From: Thalassotalea ponticola
GTDB taxonomy: Bacteria > Pseudomonadota > Gammaproteobacteria > Enterobacterales > Alteromonadaceae
Length of the DNA stretch: 64,000 nt
Assembly (NCBI RefSeq): GCF_041379045.1
Contig: NZ_CP166871.1
Coordinates: forward strand, 1,178,001 to 1,242,000
Reading direction: 5' to 3'
The position numbers were made by a program, and so were the translations under genes. This document shows, in pieces, positions 26,567 through 37,839 of the stretch (the stretch's first letter is position 1; each line of letters opens with the position of its first letter). The notes under the pieces are model-generated. The model was not told the origin of the DNA and did no database searches. It saw nothing but the letters and a program-made list of their open reading frames with translations.

Positions 26567-28699
26567 ATGGAAAACAATACAACACAACAATCAGCATTTA
26601 CCTTAATTGAGCAAGACAATGGCATTGCCCATTTAAAAATTGACGTCGTCGACGAAAGCATGAATGTGCTCAAAGCCGAGTTTATTGAACAAATTGAAGC
26701 GGTACTAGAGCAGATCAGAGGGTCGGCGATTAAAGGCTTAGTGGTTTACAGTGGTAAAGATAATTCCTTTGTCGCGGGTGCCGATATCAGCATGCTTGAT
26801 GCGTGTCAAAGTGCTGAAGAAGCGAGTGCCATTGCAACCAGCGGACAGCTGATTTTCAACCAATTAGAGCAGTTGTCGATTCCCGTTGTCGCCGCGATTA
26901 ACGGTCCCTGCTTAGGCGGTGGTCTTGAGCTGGCGATGGCTTGTCATTGGCGCGTTGCCAGTGATTCTGCGAAAACGGTATTGGGCTTGCCTGAGGTGCA
27001 ACTGGGTTTGTTACCTGGCAGTGGTGGCACTCAGCGCTTGCCTAAATTGGTTGGCTTGCAAAAAGCGTTAGATATGATGCTAACGGGCAAACAATTGCGA
27101 GCCAAACAAGCGTTAAAAGCTGGTTTAGTTGACGATGTAGTACCACAGACCATATTGATTGAAGTTGCAGAGCAATTGGCTTTATCGGCTAAATCACGGC
27201 CGCAACGCAAGACCTCAATAACCGATAAAGCATTGGAGTCGAATGCGTTGGGGCGCCGCTTGGTGTTTGAGCAAGCCAGCAAAACTGTATTGGCTAAAAC
27301 TCAAGGTAACTATCCGGCGCCATTGAAAATCATCGAGTGTATTCGCACCGGTATTGAACAAGGAACTGATAAAGGACTTGCCATTGAAGCTAAGTATTTT
27401 GGCGAGCTAACACAAACGCCTGAGTCAAAACAGTTGCGAAATATTTTCTTTGCCACAACACAGATGAAAAAAGAGCAGGGCGTTGAAGGCGTCGCAGCCG
27501 GCGAGGTGCATAAGGTTGGGATATTAGGTGGCGGACTCATGGGGGGCGGTATCGCCTATGTGAGTGTCAATAACGCCAAAACGCCAGTGCGTATTAAAGA
27601 CATTAATCATCAGGGGATCGGTCATGCGCTTAAATACAGCTTTGACATTTTAAATAAAAAAGTCAAACGTCGCTTCCTCTCCAAAGCGTTGATGCAACAA
27701 CAAATGAACCGGATAACAGGTACCCTTGACTACAGCGGTTTTAACAAGGTTGACATGGTTATCGAAGCGGTATTTGAAGACCTTGAGTTAAAGCAAAAAA
27801 TGGTTGCCGATGTCGAAGCACATGGTAAGCAAGGCGTCATTTTTGCAAGTAATACGTCGTCACTGCCAATAAATCAAATTGCCGCCAAGGCAAAAAATCC
27901 TGAAAACGTGATTGGTCTGCACTATTTTTCTCCGGTGGACAAAATGCCGTTGGCAGAAATCATTGCTCATGAAAAGACGTCAGATGAAACCATATCAACC
28001 ACTGTCGCTTATGCCAAACGACAAGGTAAGACACCGATAGTGGTGAAAGACAAAGCCGGTTTCTATGTCAATCGCATCCTCGCCCCTTATGTCAATGAAG
28101 CGGCCAATATGCTGTTGCAAGGTGAGCCCATTGATAAGATTGATAAAGCCTTGGTTAAATTCGGCTTTCCGGTCGGTCCGATAAAATTACTGGATGAAGT
28201 TGGTATTGATATTGGCGCAAAAATTAGCCCAATTTTAGAAGCTGAATTAGGTGAGCGCTTTAAGGCACCTGACGCGTTTAACAAGCTGATCGATGACAAC
28301 CGCAAAGGCAAGAAAACCAACAAAGGCTTTTACGATTACCAAAGTAAGAAAGCATCGGGCAAGAATGTTGACGAAAGCGTTTACAGCCTGCTCGGCGTAA
28401 CGCCAAGCAGTCGGTTGTCATCACAGGACATCTGTCAACGCAGTGTATTATTGATGGTTAATGAAGCGGTGCGATGTTTGGATGAAGGCATTATTCGCAA
28501 CCCTCGCGATGGTGATATTGGCGCTATCTTTGGCATAGGTTTCCCACCCTTTGTCGGCGGGCCATTTAGATACCTTGATAGCTTGGGTGCACAAACCGTA
28601 GTCGATAAGCTCAATCAGTACAAAGCCAGCTACGGCGAACATTTTGAACCATGTGAGGCGTTGGTTGAAATGGCGAAAAGCAATCGTACATGCTATTGA
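26567..28699 (+). CDS. fadJ: Fatty-acid oxidation complex alpha subunit
   Basis: The 710-residue multifunctional enzyme combines an N-terminal enoyl-CoA hydratase/isomerase (residues about 1-200; oxyanion loop [15 protein letters not shown], catalytic Glu in [20 protein letters not shown], starting at LPEVQLG) with a 3-hydroxyacyl-CoA dehydrogenase. The dehydrogenase has the NAD site [16 protein letters not shown] and the substrate His in [17 protein letters not shown], starting at GLHYFSP. With FadI it carries out the hydration, oxidation and thiolysis steps of beta-oxidation. Order and spacing make fadI-fadJ an operon. A strong terminator follows. Confidence 0.95.
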   Translation: MENNTTQQSAFTLIEQDNGIAHLKIDVVDESMNVLKAEFIEQIEAVLEQIRGSAIKGLVVYSGKDNSFVAGADISMLDACQSAEEASAIATSGQLIFNQLEQLSIPVVAAINGPCLGGGLELAMACHWRVASDSAKTVLGLPEVQLGLLPGSGGTQRLPKLVGLQKALDMMLTGKQLRAKQALKAGLVDDVVPQTILIEVAEQLALSAKSRPQRKTSITDKALESNALGRRLVFEQASKTVLAKTQGNYPAPLKIIECIRTGIEQGTDKGLAIEAKYFGELTQTPESKQLRNIFFATTQMKKEQGVEGVAAGEVHKVGILGGGLMGGGIAYVSVNNAKTPVRIKDINHQGIGHALKYSFDILNKKVKRRFLSKALMQQQMNRITGTLDYSGFNKVDMVIEAVFEDLELKQKMVADVEAHGKQGVIFASNTSSLPINQIAAKAKNPENVIGLHYFSPVDKMPLAEIIAHEKTSDETISTTVAYAKRQGKTPIVVKDKAGFYVNRILAPYVNEAANMLLQGEPIDKIDKALVKFGFPVGPIKLLDEVGIDIGAKISPILEAELGERFKAPDAFNKLIDDNRKGKKTNKGFYDYQSKKASGKNVDESVYSLLGVTPSSRLSSQDICQRSVLLMVNEAVRCLDEGIIRNPRDGDIGAIFGIGFPPFVGGPFRYLDSLGAQTVVDKLNQYKASYGEHFEPCEALVEMAKSNRTCY

Positions 28700-28788
28700 T
28701 GTAGGTTTTGTATCGCCAATACTGAAAATGCTTTAACAAAAAAGTGATATGTTAATGAGATGTGTAAATCGGCTATCTCGTTAAGCGC

Positions 28789-28823
28789 AAAGCCCCTAGG
28801 CGATTATCGCACAGGGGCTTTTT
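28789..28823 (+). terminator. Intrinsic terminator after fadJ
   Basis: The stem AAAGCCCCT/AGGGGCTTT encloses a 15-nt loop and runs into a short T-tract on the plus strand. It lies 90 bp after the fadJ stop. Confidence 0.85.
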
Positions 28824-28982
28824 AATGAGCGGGGAGTTTACTAAACGCACATGGAGGTTGTTAGCACCGCGTTAACAATATGTGACGAAAAATCACTCAA
28901 TATCACTTTAGTGTAATTATTCTATTTGCTACAATTAACGCAACAGTCTTGTCACAGTTGTGTGTATTTGTGGTAGCAGAGT

Positions 28983-29180
28983 ATGATGTTGTTAGTTATT
29001 TTATCGTTAGTGTGTGCAGTGTTTTTTTATTGCCAAGCGTTTAGTTGTGGTATGGGGCGTAAACGCTGGGCAACCGCTGGATTATTGTTTGGTCCGTTTA
29101 TCTGGCCGATGTTTTGCATTGAACGACGCATGCAACTGCGCAAGCAACGAGCACGTCATCACGTCGTCTTTGGTGCGTAA
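28983..29180 (+). CDS. Small membrane protein of unknown function
   Basis: The 65-residue product has one or two hydrophobic segments (about 2-20 and 30-45) around a GMGRKRWATAG turn, and a strongly basic C-terminal tail (RRMQLRKQRARHH). The pattern RKRWA-GLLFGPFIWPMF recalls short inner-membrane proteins of Alteromonadales, but I do not recognise a named family. The preceding 280 bp after fadJ contain the terminator and AT-rich sequence that could hold its promoter. Evidence is limited to its hydrophobic pattern and position. Confidence 0.55.
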   Translation: MMLLVILSLVCAVFFYCQAFSCGMGRKRWATAGLLFGPFIWPMFCIERRMQLRKQRARHHVVFGA

Positions 29181-29257
29181 CTCGACAATTTTTTTGCGTC
29201 AAGCGTTGGTGATGGGGTATGTATCTCGCTTTGAGCGCGTTACTTGCTTTGCCTAGC

Positions 29258-32062
29258 TCAGTCTTCAGCCCAAAGCTTTTCTGCTGACTTAAACGGTGTT
29301 TGAGTGTGAAAGTGATCAATATCCACAATGACTTTATTGTCATTGTGGAGCGCCTTCAGTTCATCTTCGTGCTTCACTGACGCTAGACAAATTCGATCTG
29401 GCGATGCTTGGCTTGCGAGACGTTGCTGAATAAACGCACTGATGTCGTCAAGTTGCAAAGACTCAATGCTTTCAATCAGGCGCTGTTTTTGGTCAAAGTT
29501 GATATCGCCATTGCATATGCTCATCCAATAGCGCTGGCTTTTAATACGGCCGTTAGTATCTTTTTCTTGTAGTTGGCCGACAATACCTTGTTTGAGCATG
29601 GTCCATTCTTGTGCGGTAATGTTGTTGTCAAACCCATCAATAAACTCATCTATTGCGCTAAATAGCTGTTCGGTTGGAGTATCTGGCGATTGAATATAAA
29701 AGGCGATACCGGGAAAGCGATTCATTGGCATATAACCGACTCCAACGAGGTAACCGTATTGCTTTTCGGTGCGCATGCGCTGAAAAAAGTGCGGTGATAA
29801 CAAATGACTGGTGAGCATGGTCATCGCCATAGTGTGATTGTCAACATCGGCCATCGGGTAATAAACAACGCTTGCGTAATCGTGATCAGCCAATATTTGG
29901 GGCATCAGTAGGCTACCTTGACCATGACAGTCGACGACGTTACAAATCACCTTAGCGTTGGCATCGACGTATTCACCGAGTTTGTTATCGATCAATGAGG
30001 TTATTGATTGAGCATGCGATACATTCCAGTTGCCGTAAATAAACGATTCAATGGTCAGCTTGTTAAAATACAAAGCGCAAAATTCAGTAAAATCGCGAAA
30101 ACTAGTTTGCTCTAGTGCATCCGCTAGGTCATTACCAGAGGGGCTCGACGGTTTCATCAACGCATTGAGCTTGGAGAACAGTTGAGAAATCGATTTGCTT
30201 TTTTCTGCATTGCGCCAATGTGTCACCAGCTGATGTTTAAACAATTCAAAGCGCGGTTTTGCCAGCGAGTGATCCTTTAGTGCCAAGAGTAGTTTTTCCA
30301 ACAGCAGCGGTTGTTTTTCATTGATGCCAGACAATTGCAATGTCATGCCACCTTGATGAGGGTATAAATGGTAGTGAATACCTGCAAGCTCAGCATCGTA
30401 ATTTTGTTCCAATACCGAGTCGCTAAACAGTTCGACGAATAAACGCGTCATAGCAATGTGTTGCTTGTTTTTTATCGCTTCCTTGGAGTCGATACCGATA
30501 ATGATTTGCCCCTTGGGTACATGAAAAGATTTATCCTGCTTGAACCACACCTTGAAGCCGGGTCTTTGGCTGATCAGTCGAGGGATGTTCATGTCATCCT
30601 CAATGCGGATCACCGTTGGAGAATCTACGATATAAGGATTGGCATCCGGTAAGCTGAGCGACTCAGGTATGCTTGCTGATTGCCATGTTTGTTGTTGCTT
30701 AGGGGTGATTGGTGTGATGCTATACGGCACTTGATACCAATGACTTATGGTATCGGTTACCACATCCGGATTAATGTGAATAACGCGCATGTTACAGTGC
30801 GTTAACGCGTTTAAGTACTCTTGTGTCAGCGGTAGGTTAAAGCGCTTCATGACGTAGTCGCCGTACATGTAATCGTCACTGGGGTAGTGATGCATGGCGA
30901 TGACTAACTGATTGACCGAATCCAGTGGTTTGAGCTTTTCTTGGTACTGAAAGGCAAACTCTAAGATGGCCTTTTTTTCGTTGAAGTATTGCTCGATTAA
31001 CCCGTCTTGCTTTATTAACTTAATGTAAGCAAAGATAAGTTCGATGATGTCATCTGTGTGCTCTTGTCCCGCTTCGGTTAAGCGAACGCTGATATTAAAA
31101 TCTTTAAAATTGGAGCCGTTTATCCCACCACCGGCGCTCAAACCAAGCGCCCACTGTTTGTCTTTGAGTATCGACAAAATACTTCCTGGTCCTTCGTGGC
31201 CGAGCAAATAGGCTAAGTAACTGGCCGGTTTAAATCGATAGTCTTTGTCGATACCCGGTAAAGCAAAACTTAAAATCAGTTTGCGTTCTTGTTTGAGTGG
31301 GCGAATGGCAATATGAATACCTAAGTGTTCGGGTAAGTAAAGTGGCTCGGTAATCGGGGGTTTTTCACCGTTACCTGCGGCAATATCAGAAAATTTTTCA
31401 ACCACAAGAGCGCTGAGCTCGTCTAGCGATTGTGGTCCCTCTAACACTAAGGTCATTCGGTTGGCGCGGTAGTGTTGCGTAAAAAAATCGCTGACTTCAT
31501 CTTTTAAATCACTGTCGATGCGATCGGCGAGGGTGTCACAGTTGCCAACGCTAAATTTGCTAAATGGATGCGCTGGATTGATGGTTTCTTTGTGTACGTC
31601 GTAGATGCGACGCATTTCATCTTTGAGTTTTAATTTAAACTCAGAGTCAATATTGAGTCGCTCCTTGTCGATATACTCTTGTGCTAGCAGTGGTTCGCTA
31701 AAAAAGCGACTAAATCGGTCAAGCGCTTGTTCGAAATATTGAGCATTGATATCGAAGAAAAATGCGGTGTGCTCAGTACCTGTCCACGCATTGTTAGAGC
31801 CACTGTGTTGCGCTAGAAATTGTTGGTATTCACCACTGTCGGGATATTTTTTGGTGCCTAAAAACAGCATGTGTTCGAGAAAATGAGCCATCCCTTGACG
31901 ATCGTCTGGGTCGTCAAAATGGCCAACGTTGACCGCAAGCGCCGCAGCACAGCGATTAGACTCGCTATTGTGTATCACCATCACTCTCAGTCCATTGGCA
32001 AGCGTGAATGGATGATATTGTTTGCTATCGTTCGGGCTTGTTTTCAAATGCTGCTCCATCAA
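29258..32062 (-). CDS. M16-family zinc metallopeptidase (insulysin/protease III type)
   Basis: The 934-residue protein has the inverted zinc motif HxxEH (HFLEH, residues 60-64), with the downstream Glu expected about 75 residues later. It shows the four-domain length of insulysin-like M16A peptidases such as E. coli PtrA. The C-terminal half has the inactive domain with RTEKQYGYLVGVGYMP. There is no obvious signal peptide at the N terminus (MMEQHLKTSPND), unlike PtrA, so it may be cytoplasmic. These enzymes degrade small peptides inside a closed chamber. It is a single gene, convergent with the small membrane protein gene. Confidence 0.92.
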   Translation of the reverse strand: MMEQHLKTSPNDSKQYHPFTLANGLRVMVIHNSESNRCAAALAVNVGHFDDPDDRQGMAHFLEHMLFLGTKKYPDSGEYQQFLAQHSGSNNAWTGTEHTAFFFDINAQYFEQALDRFSRFFSEPLLAQEYIDKERLNIDSEFKLKLKDEMRRIYDVHKETINPAHPFSKFSVGNCDTLADRIDSDLKDEVSDFFTQHYRANRMTLVLEGPQSLDELSALVVEKFSDIAAGNGEKPPITEPLYLPEHLGIHIAIRPLKQERKLILSFALPGIDKDYRFKPASYLAYLLGHEGPGSILSILKDKQWALGLSAGGGINGSNFKDFNISVRLTEAGQEHTDDIIELIFAYIKLIKQDGLIEQYFNEKKAILEFAFQYQEKLKPLDSVNQLVIAMHHYPSDDYMYGDYVMKRFNLPLTQEYLNALTHCNMRVIHINPDVVTDTISHWYQVPYSITPITPKQQQTWQSASIPESLSLPDANPYIVDSPTVIRIEDDMNIPRLISQRPGFKVWFKQDKSFHVPKGQIIIGIDSKEAIKNKQHIAMTRLFVELFSDSVLEQNYDAELAGIHYHLYPHQGGMTLQLSGINEKQPLLLEKLLLALKDHSLAKPRFELFKHQLVTHWRNAEKSKSISQLFSKLNALMKPSSPSGNDLADALEQTSFRDFTEFCALYFNKLTIESFIYGNWNVSHAQSITSLIDNKLGEYVDANAKVICNVVDCHGQGSLLMPQILADHDYASVVYYPMADVDNHTMAMTMLTSHLLSPHFFQRMRTEKQYGYLVGVGYMPMNRFPGIAFYIQSPDTPTEQLFSAIDEFIDGFDNNITAQEWTMLKQGIVGQLQEKDTNGRIKSQRYWMSICNGDINFDQKQRLIESIESLQLDDISAFIQQRLASQASPDRICLASVKHEDELKALHNDNKVIVDIDHFHTQTPFKSAEKLWAED

Positions 32063-32239
32063 AATATGATTTTTATTGACTAATCACAGCAAACGATTAG
32101 CATACACCCACTATAATAAGGCCGTTTTGTTTAATAATATAGCTAAATGCAAATTATTTCTGAACTATTGAGTGACCGTCACCGTAAAACAACAACAGTT
32201 ACGACGTCGTCCAATCGGCCAAACTAAGCATCGTAAACT

Positions 32240-32719
32240 ATGAATATATACATCATGCGTCACGCGGAAGCAGAAAACACCCTCGGTGACGATCAACATC
32301 GGTCACTGACACCAGATGGTTTGCGCGATATTGAGCTGATCGCGCGCTGGATAGCGCAACAAGGCATTAAATTTGATGCCATCATCGCTAGCCCGTACAA
32401 GCGTGCGCAACAAACGGCACAGGCTCTCAAGGAGCACTTACACAGCCCAGTCACCATTAGCACCTTAGCCCTGTTAACACCTCATGGCAGCGCAACCGAC
32501 GTACACGACTACCTCGATGGCATTTTGGCGGTAAAACCGTGGAACAATGTGTTGCTGGTTTCTCACATGCCGCTAGTCAGTTACCTAACCGAAAAAATGT
32601 CAGTTGAGAATGTGGCTCCATTATTTCCCACAGCAAGTGTATTGCACATCGATTACAGCGTTGAGCGCATGAACGGGTCGGTCGCAGCGCACATCAGCCC
32701 CGAGAGGCTCGCTCACTAG
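32240..32719 (+). CDS. sixA: Phosphohistidine phosphatase SixA
   Basis: The 159-residue protein of the histidine phosphatase superfamily starts MNIYIMRHAEAEN with the RHG-type catalytic Arg7-His8. It has SPYKRAQQTA (second Arg) and SHMPLVSYL with the second active-site His. SixA removes phosphate from HPt domains of hybrid kinases and from PTS-Ntr proteins. The gene stands alone between the divergent M16 gene and the convergent smrB. Confidence 0.93.
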   Translation: MNIYIMRHAEAENTLGDDQHRSLTPDGLRDIELIARWIAQQGIKFDAIIASPYKRAQQTAQALKEHLHSPVTISTLALLTPHGSATDVHDYLDGILAVKPWNNVLLVSHMPLVSYLTEKMSVENVAPLFPTASVLHIDYSVERMNGSVAAHISPERLAH

Positions 32720-32876
32720 TTGTCACAAAACGCTCACAGTCGTTAATTACCAACAACAAAACAGCGATAACTGCAATCGATGAAAACCCGTGTCAGTAGA
32801 CAGCCTTGGCGTTATAGAGCCGCAATGGCAGCAGTGGTGAAAATCTTGCCCGCTCTATTGGGGCGCTAGTGGCTGG

Positions 32877-33422
32877 CTATTTACACATAAAATCATCTTG
32901 TAAATCAATGAGAACTAACAGAGCACCATCGCCACCAAACTCTAGTGGTGCTTGGTGAAACGCCATGATGTCGGGGTGTTGTACCAACCAATGCGGTACT
33001 TTGTTTTTTAATATGCGGTTGCCAATACCGTGAATAATACACGCGCAATTGACGTGTTGCTTTTTGCATTCGCCAAGAAGCGCCGCTATCTCTTGTTTGG
33101 ATTGTTGTTGGTTGAGACCGTGCAGGTCTAGGGTGATATCGGGATAATATTCACCGCGACGCAATCGTTTTACTTCAAAGCTATCGACGTCATCACGCAC
33201 GTATTTAACTGGGCCAGACGTTTCTAGATTCGGCTCAAATTGATCAGAGAAGTAAAATTGCTGTTTGTGTTGCTCAAGCGTTTGTTTTTTACGCGCCAAG
33301 GTGATCTTTTGTTTGCTGCGTTTGTCCGCAGTAACAATTTTATCTTGGGCAAGAGGTTTTACTTTCCCCATGGCTTGCATGAACAGGGCTTTGTCGTCGA
33401 GGTCTTGGTCGTTATCATTCAT
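32877..33422 (-). CDS. smrB: SmrB, Smr-domain endonuclease acting on collided ribosomes
   Basis: The 181-residue protein has a charged N-terminal helix and a C-terminal Smr domain with LDLHGLNQQQSKQEIA, CIIHGIGNRILKNKVPHWL and PLEFGGDGALLVLI. SmrB cuts mRNA between stalled and collided ribosomes during rescue. The DLHG and HGxG motifs, thought to form the active centre, are both intact. It is divergent from prmB with 104 bp between starts, the arrangement also found in E. coli. Confidence 0.93.
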   Translation of the reverse strand: MNDNDQDLDDKALFMQAMGKVKPLAQDKIVTADKRSKQKITLARKKQTLEQHKQQFYFSDQFEPNLETSGPVKYVRDDVDSFEVKRLRRGEYYPDITLDLHGLNQQQSKQEIAALLGECKKQHVNCACIIHGIGNRILKNKVPHWLVQHPDIMAFHQAPLEFGGDGALLVLIDLQDDFMCK

Positions 33423-33526
33423 AGCCTAATATTACTCTTGGGGACGTGTAAAAAACAGCGTGCCGTTGGCAAAATAGTTTATATTGTGTGTCATTATTAT
33501 AGAAAATCAGTTTTAGGGAGTTTACT

Positions 33527-34459
33527 TTGCTTGAAGTTAATGTGAAAGAGGTTATTGACGATTTAAAAACAGTTCATGACTTTTTGCGTTGGGCGGTTAG
33601 CCGCTTTAACGAAGCGGAAGTGTTTTTTGGCCACGGTACAGATAACGCATGGGATGAGGCGGTGGCACTAACCTTGTTTACCTTATATTTACCTAATGAT
33701 ATTGGTGATGGTGTACTACACACCCGGTTAACCAAAACAGAAAAGCAGCAGTTGATTGATATTTATTTACGCCGTATTGATGAACGCATCCCCGCATCCT
33801 ATATCACCAATTTGGCTTACTTTAACGGTTTACCGTTTTATGTTGACGAACGAGTATTGGTGCCGCGTTCACCAATAGGCGAGCTTATTGAACGTCAGTT
33901 TTTGGGCCTAGTAGAGCAGCCACCTCAACGCATACTGGACTTGTGTACGGGCAGCGGTTGTATAGCGATAGCCTGTGCCCATCAATTTTTTGATAGCGAG
34001 GTGGATGCCGTTGATTTATCGCCTGATGCATTGGACGTCGCGGCAATGAATATCCACAACCACGAATTAGATGACAGAGTTCACGCTATTCAATCCGATC
34101 TTTTTTCTAGCCTTTCTGGGCAAAAGTATGATTTGATAGTAACCAACCCTCCTTATGTAGACAGGGAAGACATCGATGATATGCCAGAGGAATTTCATCA
34201 CGAACCTGAGATGGGTTTAGGTAGTGGTGATGATGGCCTGGATTTAACTCGCAAGATTTTGAGTCAAGCCGCAGCGCACCTCAATGATGGTGGCGTGCTA
34301 ATTTGTGAGGTCGGCAACTCGATGGTGCATTTAATAGAACAATTTCCAAGCGTTGATTTTCATTGGATTGAGTTTGAACGCGGTGGACTGGGCGTATTTC
34401 AATTAACCAAACAACAATTGGTACACTATCAACCGCTTTTTGACGAGGCAGTAAAGTAG
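33527..34459 (+). CDS. prmB: 50S ribosomal protein L3 N5-glutamine methyltransferase
   Basis: PrmB methylates a glutamine of ribosomal protein L3 with S-adenosylmethionine. The 310-residue protein has an N-terminal helical domain, the SAM loop [15 protein letters not shown], and the NPPY catalytic motif (about residue 207, [13 protein letters not shown]) of Gln methyltransferases. It also has the linker [20 protein letters not shown], starting at NLAYFNG. The start is a TTG, supported by a TAGGGAGT Shine-Dalgarno ending 6 nt upstream. aroC starts 6 bp after its stop, an operon pair common in gammaproteobacteria. Confidence 0.94.
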   Translation: MLEVNVKEVIDDLKTVHDFLRWAVSRFNEAEVFFGHGTDNAWDEAVALTLFTLYLPNDIGDGVLHTRLTKTEKQQLIDIYLRRIDERIPASYITNLAYFNGLPFYVDERVLVPRSPIGELIERQFLGLVEQPPQRILDLCTGSGCIAIACAHQFFDSEVDAVDLSPDALDVAAMNIHNHELDDRVHAIQSDLFSSLSGQKYDLIVTNPPYVDREDIDDMPEEFHHEPEMGLGSGDDGLDLTRKILSQAAAHLNDGGVLICEVGNSMVHLIEQFPSVDFHWIEFERGGLGVFQLTKQQLVHYQPLFDEAVK

Positions 34460-34465
34460 CACATT

Positions 34466-35593
34466 ATGGCAGGCAACACATTTGGACAAATTTTTCGGGT
34501 TACCACCTTTGGTGAAAGTCACGGTTTAGCATTGGGTGCTATTGTTGACGGTTGTCCGCCCGGTATCGAATTAAGCGAAGACGATTTACAACGCGATTTA
34601 GACCGACGTAAACCAGGTACATCGCGTTTCACCACGGCAAGACGTGAGGCCGATAAGGTAAAGATCTTGTCTGGTGTCTTCGAAGGCAAAACCACAGGCA
34701 CGCCCATTGGTTTAATGATTGAAAATACCGATCAACGCTCGCAAGATTACTCTGAAATCTCGGCGTCATTTCGCCCCGGTCATGCCGATTATACCTATTT
34801 GCAAAAATACGGTATTCGCGATTACCGCGGTGGTGGCAGGTCGTCAGCTCGTGAAACCGCTATGCGCGTGGCCGCAGGTAGCATTGCTAAAAAGTACCTG
34901 CAACAGCAATGTGGCGTAGAGATAAAAGCGTGTGTGTATCAAATTGGCGATATCAAAGCAGAGCAATACGTTTGGTCAGAAGTAGCCAATAATCCGTTTT
35001 TCTTCCCTGATGCGAATAAAGTCGAACAACTTGATGAATTACTGCGCGGCATATTACGAGAAAAGGACTCAATAGGTGCCGGTGTTAAAGTTATCGCGTC
35101 GAATGTGCCCGTTGGCTTAGGTGAGCCGGTGTTTGATCGGCTTGACGCCGACTTGGCGCATGCATTAATGAGCATTAATGCTGTTAAAGGTGTTGAAATA
35201 GGTGATGGCTTTGACTGTATTGAGCAAAAGGGATCAGAGCATCGCGATGAGATGACACCGAGTGGTTTTTTGTCAAATTCTGCCGGTGGTGTGTTAGGAG
35301 GCATTTCATCGGGCCAAGATATTATTGCCAACATTGCATTAAAACCCACCTCAAGCATTGGTATTAGCGGTAAAACCATCGATGTCAATGGTAATCCATG
35401 TGATATTATTACCCGTGGTCGTCACGACCCCTGTGTCGGTATCCGAGCGGTACCTATTGCCGAGGCGATGGTTGCAATAACGTTGATGGACCATTACTTA
35501 CGCCATAAAGCACAAAATCACGGTGTTACCTGTACCACCCCTGATATTGCGGCGAGCTCGCCAACCACATCGGGATCTGACACGGTAAAATAA
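34466..35593 (+). CDS. aroC: Chorismate synthase
   Basis: AroC converts 5-enolpyruvylshikimate-3-phosphate to chorismate with reduced FMN, the last common step to aromatic amino acids, folate and quinones. The 375-residue protein has the signatures [19 protein letters not shown], starting at [26 protein letters not shown], starting at RPGHAD, and [21 protein letters not shown], starting at GGRSSARE. The C-terminal [17 protein letters not shown] is also present. It follows prmB at 6 bp. Length is a little above the E. coli enzyme because of a short Ser/Thr-rich tail. Confidence 0.96.
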   Translation: MAGNTFGQIFRVTTFGESHGLALGAIVDGCPPGIELSEDDLQRDLDRRKPGTSRFTTARREADKVKILSGVFEGKTTGTPIGLMIENTDQRSQDYSEISASFRPGHADYTYLQKYGIRDYRGGGRSSARETAMRVAAGSIAKKYLQQQCGVEIKACVYQIGDIKAEQYVWSEVANNPFFFPDANKVEQLDELLRGILREKDSIGAGVKVIASNVPVGLGEPVFDRLDADLAHALMSINAVKGVEIGDGFDCIEQKGSEHRDEMTPSGFLSNSAGGVLGGISSGQDIIANIALKPTSSIGISGKTIDVNGNPCDIITRGRHDPCVGIRAVPIAEAMVAITLMDHYLRHKAQNHGVTCTTPDIAASSPTTSGSDTVK

Positions 35594-35717
35594 CGATGAC
35601 GATTGCATAATCAAACGTTACTGCAGTTTGCTCGCGATTGAACGTTTGGAGTTTAAAACGCCAAACCGCGTTATCCCCAAAAGGTGGTCTGCAGTTTAGC
35701 GATGACAAGGAAAACGG

Positions 35718-36053
35718 ATGTATAAATCGCGCCTAGCCTGGGGCAACGTCATATTTTTGCTTGGCTTTACTGCCACACTTATACTGCTGCACGGTATCAG
35801 CCCAGATGATTCAACCTCTGCTGCTGGTGCCGTTGGCTTGCTTATCTTTGCGTTACTACCGTTACTGGCGCTCGCCGGCGTACTGGTTATGTCAGCCGTT
35901 ATTAAATTAACCACGGTCGCTCAGCTTACTCATGCCGGTTTAAACAATGTCATCGGCTATACCCTTCTAGCACTGGGGTGGTTAATTAGCATCGGGTTAG
36001 TCGCGGTCTGCCTGGTGATTGGCTACCTATGGATTAGCACGACAGCAAACTAA
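35718..36053 (+). CDS. Three-helix membrane protein of unknown function
   Basis: The 111-residue product has three hydrophobic segments (about 8-26, 35-62 and 78-106) and almost no soluble part. A Shine-Dalgarno-like AAGGAAA lies about 6 nt upstream of the ATG. I do not recognise the family. It follows aroC by 124 bp, in which CAAACGTT (35612-35619) and AACGTTTG (35641-35648) form an inverted pair, so it may be a separate unit. Confidence 0.55.
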   Translation: MYKSRLAWGNVIFLLGFTATLILLHGISPDDSTSAAGAVGLLIFALLPLLALAGVLVMSAVIKLTTVAQLTHAGLNNVIGYTLLALGWLISIGLVAVCLVIGYLWISTTAN

Positions 36054-36432
36054 CCAAGGGGCAATAACCAACTCACAAGGCTGTTCAGAGTTACCTGTAA
36101 TAACTGATGCTGCATATAGCGCACCAACGCATTAGGCAAAATGTGCTGGGTATAAACCCGATATAACATCCAAAACTGACGTAAATACGTTTTATAACAA
36201 CGAGTTAATCGACTCGTTTTTACCAATGAAGCGGACTTATCACTCTGGTTTTAACAACCCGATAATGGCAACTAACGAGTCGTATTACCCTTGCTGTCGC
36301 ACTCTGACCATAACGTTGTCAAATAATCCATACAGAATGTTTGTCCAATGCGGGGCAACAAACCCGCGAGAGGCTAGGCAAAAGCGTTGCTTTTCGCTAT
36401 GGTTGCGCCACTGTATTCTCAGGGGAAAGACT
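36054..36432. other. Non-coding region upstream of the acyl-CoA dehydrogenase
   Basis: An open frame in phase with the dehydrogenase extends back to 36226, but its residues do not resemble the family N terminus. It has no ribosome site, so I treat it as untranslated leader. No operator was recognised. Confidence 0.5.
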
Positions 36433-37581
36433 ATGCATATCGCATTAACAGAAGAACAGACCATGATCCAAGACATGGCACAAAAATTTGCCGAAAGTGA
36501 ATTAGCACCGGTCGCGGCTGAACTTGATCAGAGCAAAGACCTCGCACTGTTTAAAACCAATTTAGCCAAGTTAGCCGAACTCGGTTTTATGGGCTTAAAC
36601 GTCAAGTCCGAATACGGCGGTGTTGAGGCGGGCTCCGTTGCGTTTTCTTTGGCGATTACTGAATTAGCCAAAGCATGTGCCTCAACGGCGGTAACGACAT
36701 CGGTAACCAACATGGTCGCCGAAGTGATCCAAGCGGTAGGTAATGAGCAACAAAAACAAACCTATTTACCTAAATTTTGTAATGGTGAGTATTTAGCTGG
36801 CGGCTTTTGCCTTACCGAATCTGGCGCGGGTTCCGATCCGAGTGCAATGAAAACAACGGCGGTGAAAGACGGCGATGAGTACGTGTTAAACGGCTCAAAA
36901 ATCTACATCACCAGTGGTGAAATCGCCGGCTGTTTTGTGGTTTGGGCCGTTACTGATGCGACGGCGCGAAAAGGCAAGGGCATATCGTGCTTTATTGTTG
37001 ATGCGGGCACACCGGGTATGACCATCGGTAAACGCGAACACAAGATGGGACAACACGCCTCACCAACCAATGAAGTGCACTTTGATCAATGTCGCATTCC
37101 GGTAAGTGCGTTATTAGGTGAGGAAAACAAAGGGTTTGCCATTGCCGTTGGCGAGCTTGCCGGTGGTCGTATTGGCATAGGCTCATTGGCCTTGGGTATT
37201 GGTTTAGCGGCGCTTGATTATGCCAAACAATACTGCCAAGACAGGCAACAGTTTGGACAAAGCATTAGTCAATTTCAGGGGCCTCAGTGGATGCTGGCTG
37301 AACGGTATACGGACATGGAAGCCGCGCGCTTATTGCTAATGCAAGCAGCGTTTTTAAAAGATCAAGGCCAAGCATTCGCAACGTCTGCCTCGATGGCCAA
37401 ATTATTTGCCGCCGATAAAGCCAACAAAGCCGTATACGATGCATTGCAGTTACTCGGTGGTGCGGGCTACATTCAAGAGTACCCACTCGAGAGAATGGCG
37501 CGCGACGTGCGCATTACCTCAATTTATGAGGGTACCAGTGAAATTCAAAAGCTGATCATCGCCAGAGACATCTTTGCTTAA
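36433..37581 (+). CDS. Acyl-CoA dehydrogenase
   Basis: The 382-residue flavoenzyme introduces the trans-2 double bond into acyl-CoA and passes electrons to electron-transfer flavoprotein. The start at 36433 (MHIALTEEQTMIQDMAQKFAE) has AGGGGAAAG 5 nt upstream and matches the normal N terminus. Signatures include FCLTESGAGSDPSAMKTTA (FAD/substrate loop), RQQFGQSISQFQ, and the catalytic Glu in SIYEGTSEIQKLIIAR (about residue 366). It is closest in pattern to short- or branched-chain enzymes. It is far from fadIJ and stands alone, so the exact substrate is open. Confidence 0.92.
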   Translation: MHIALTEEQTMIQDMAQKFAESELAPVAAELDQSKDLALFKTNLAKLAELGFMGLNVKSEYGGVEAGSVAFSLAITELAKACASTAVTTSVTNMVAEVIQAVGNEQQKQTYLPKFCNGEYLAGGFCLTESGAGSDPSAMKTTAVKDGDEYVLNGSKIYITSGEIAGCFVVWAVTDATARKGKGISCFIVDAGTPGMTIGKREHKMGQHASPTNEVHFDQCRIPVSALLGEENKGFAIAVGELAGGRIGIGSLALGIGLAALDYAKQYCQDRQQFGQSISQFQGPQWMLAERYTDMEAARLLLMQAAFLKDQGQAFATSASMAKLFAADKANKAVYDALQLLGGAGYIQEYPLERMARDVRITSIYEGTSEIQKLIIARDIFA

Positions 37582-37839
37582 TTAAAGAGTGTCTTGACAC
37601 GACTAAAGCTATCGTGGCATGCGGGCGACCAAAGCTTGCTCGCATGCGCTTTAGCTGTGCCCTTGGCGCTGACACACACGCGGCGAAGCGTTGAACACCA
37701 CCGTGCGGTGATAAGCAATGCGGTGTTGCGCCTTAGTTTGAGTCTAAGTTATACCTTAATTCACTCATTATCGGCTTGAGATAGCGACAGCTTATCGTTA
37801 TATTAGCCGTTGTCTATTTACTCAAAGATGCGTTGTATT

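Noticed and set aside
36226..36432. N-terminal extension of the acyl-CoA dehydrogenase
   Set aside because: The extension lacks family similarity and a ribosome site; the ATG at 36433 has both.
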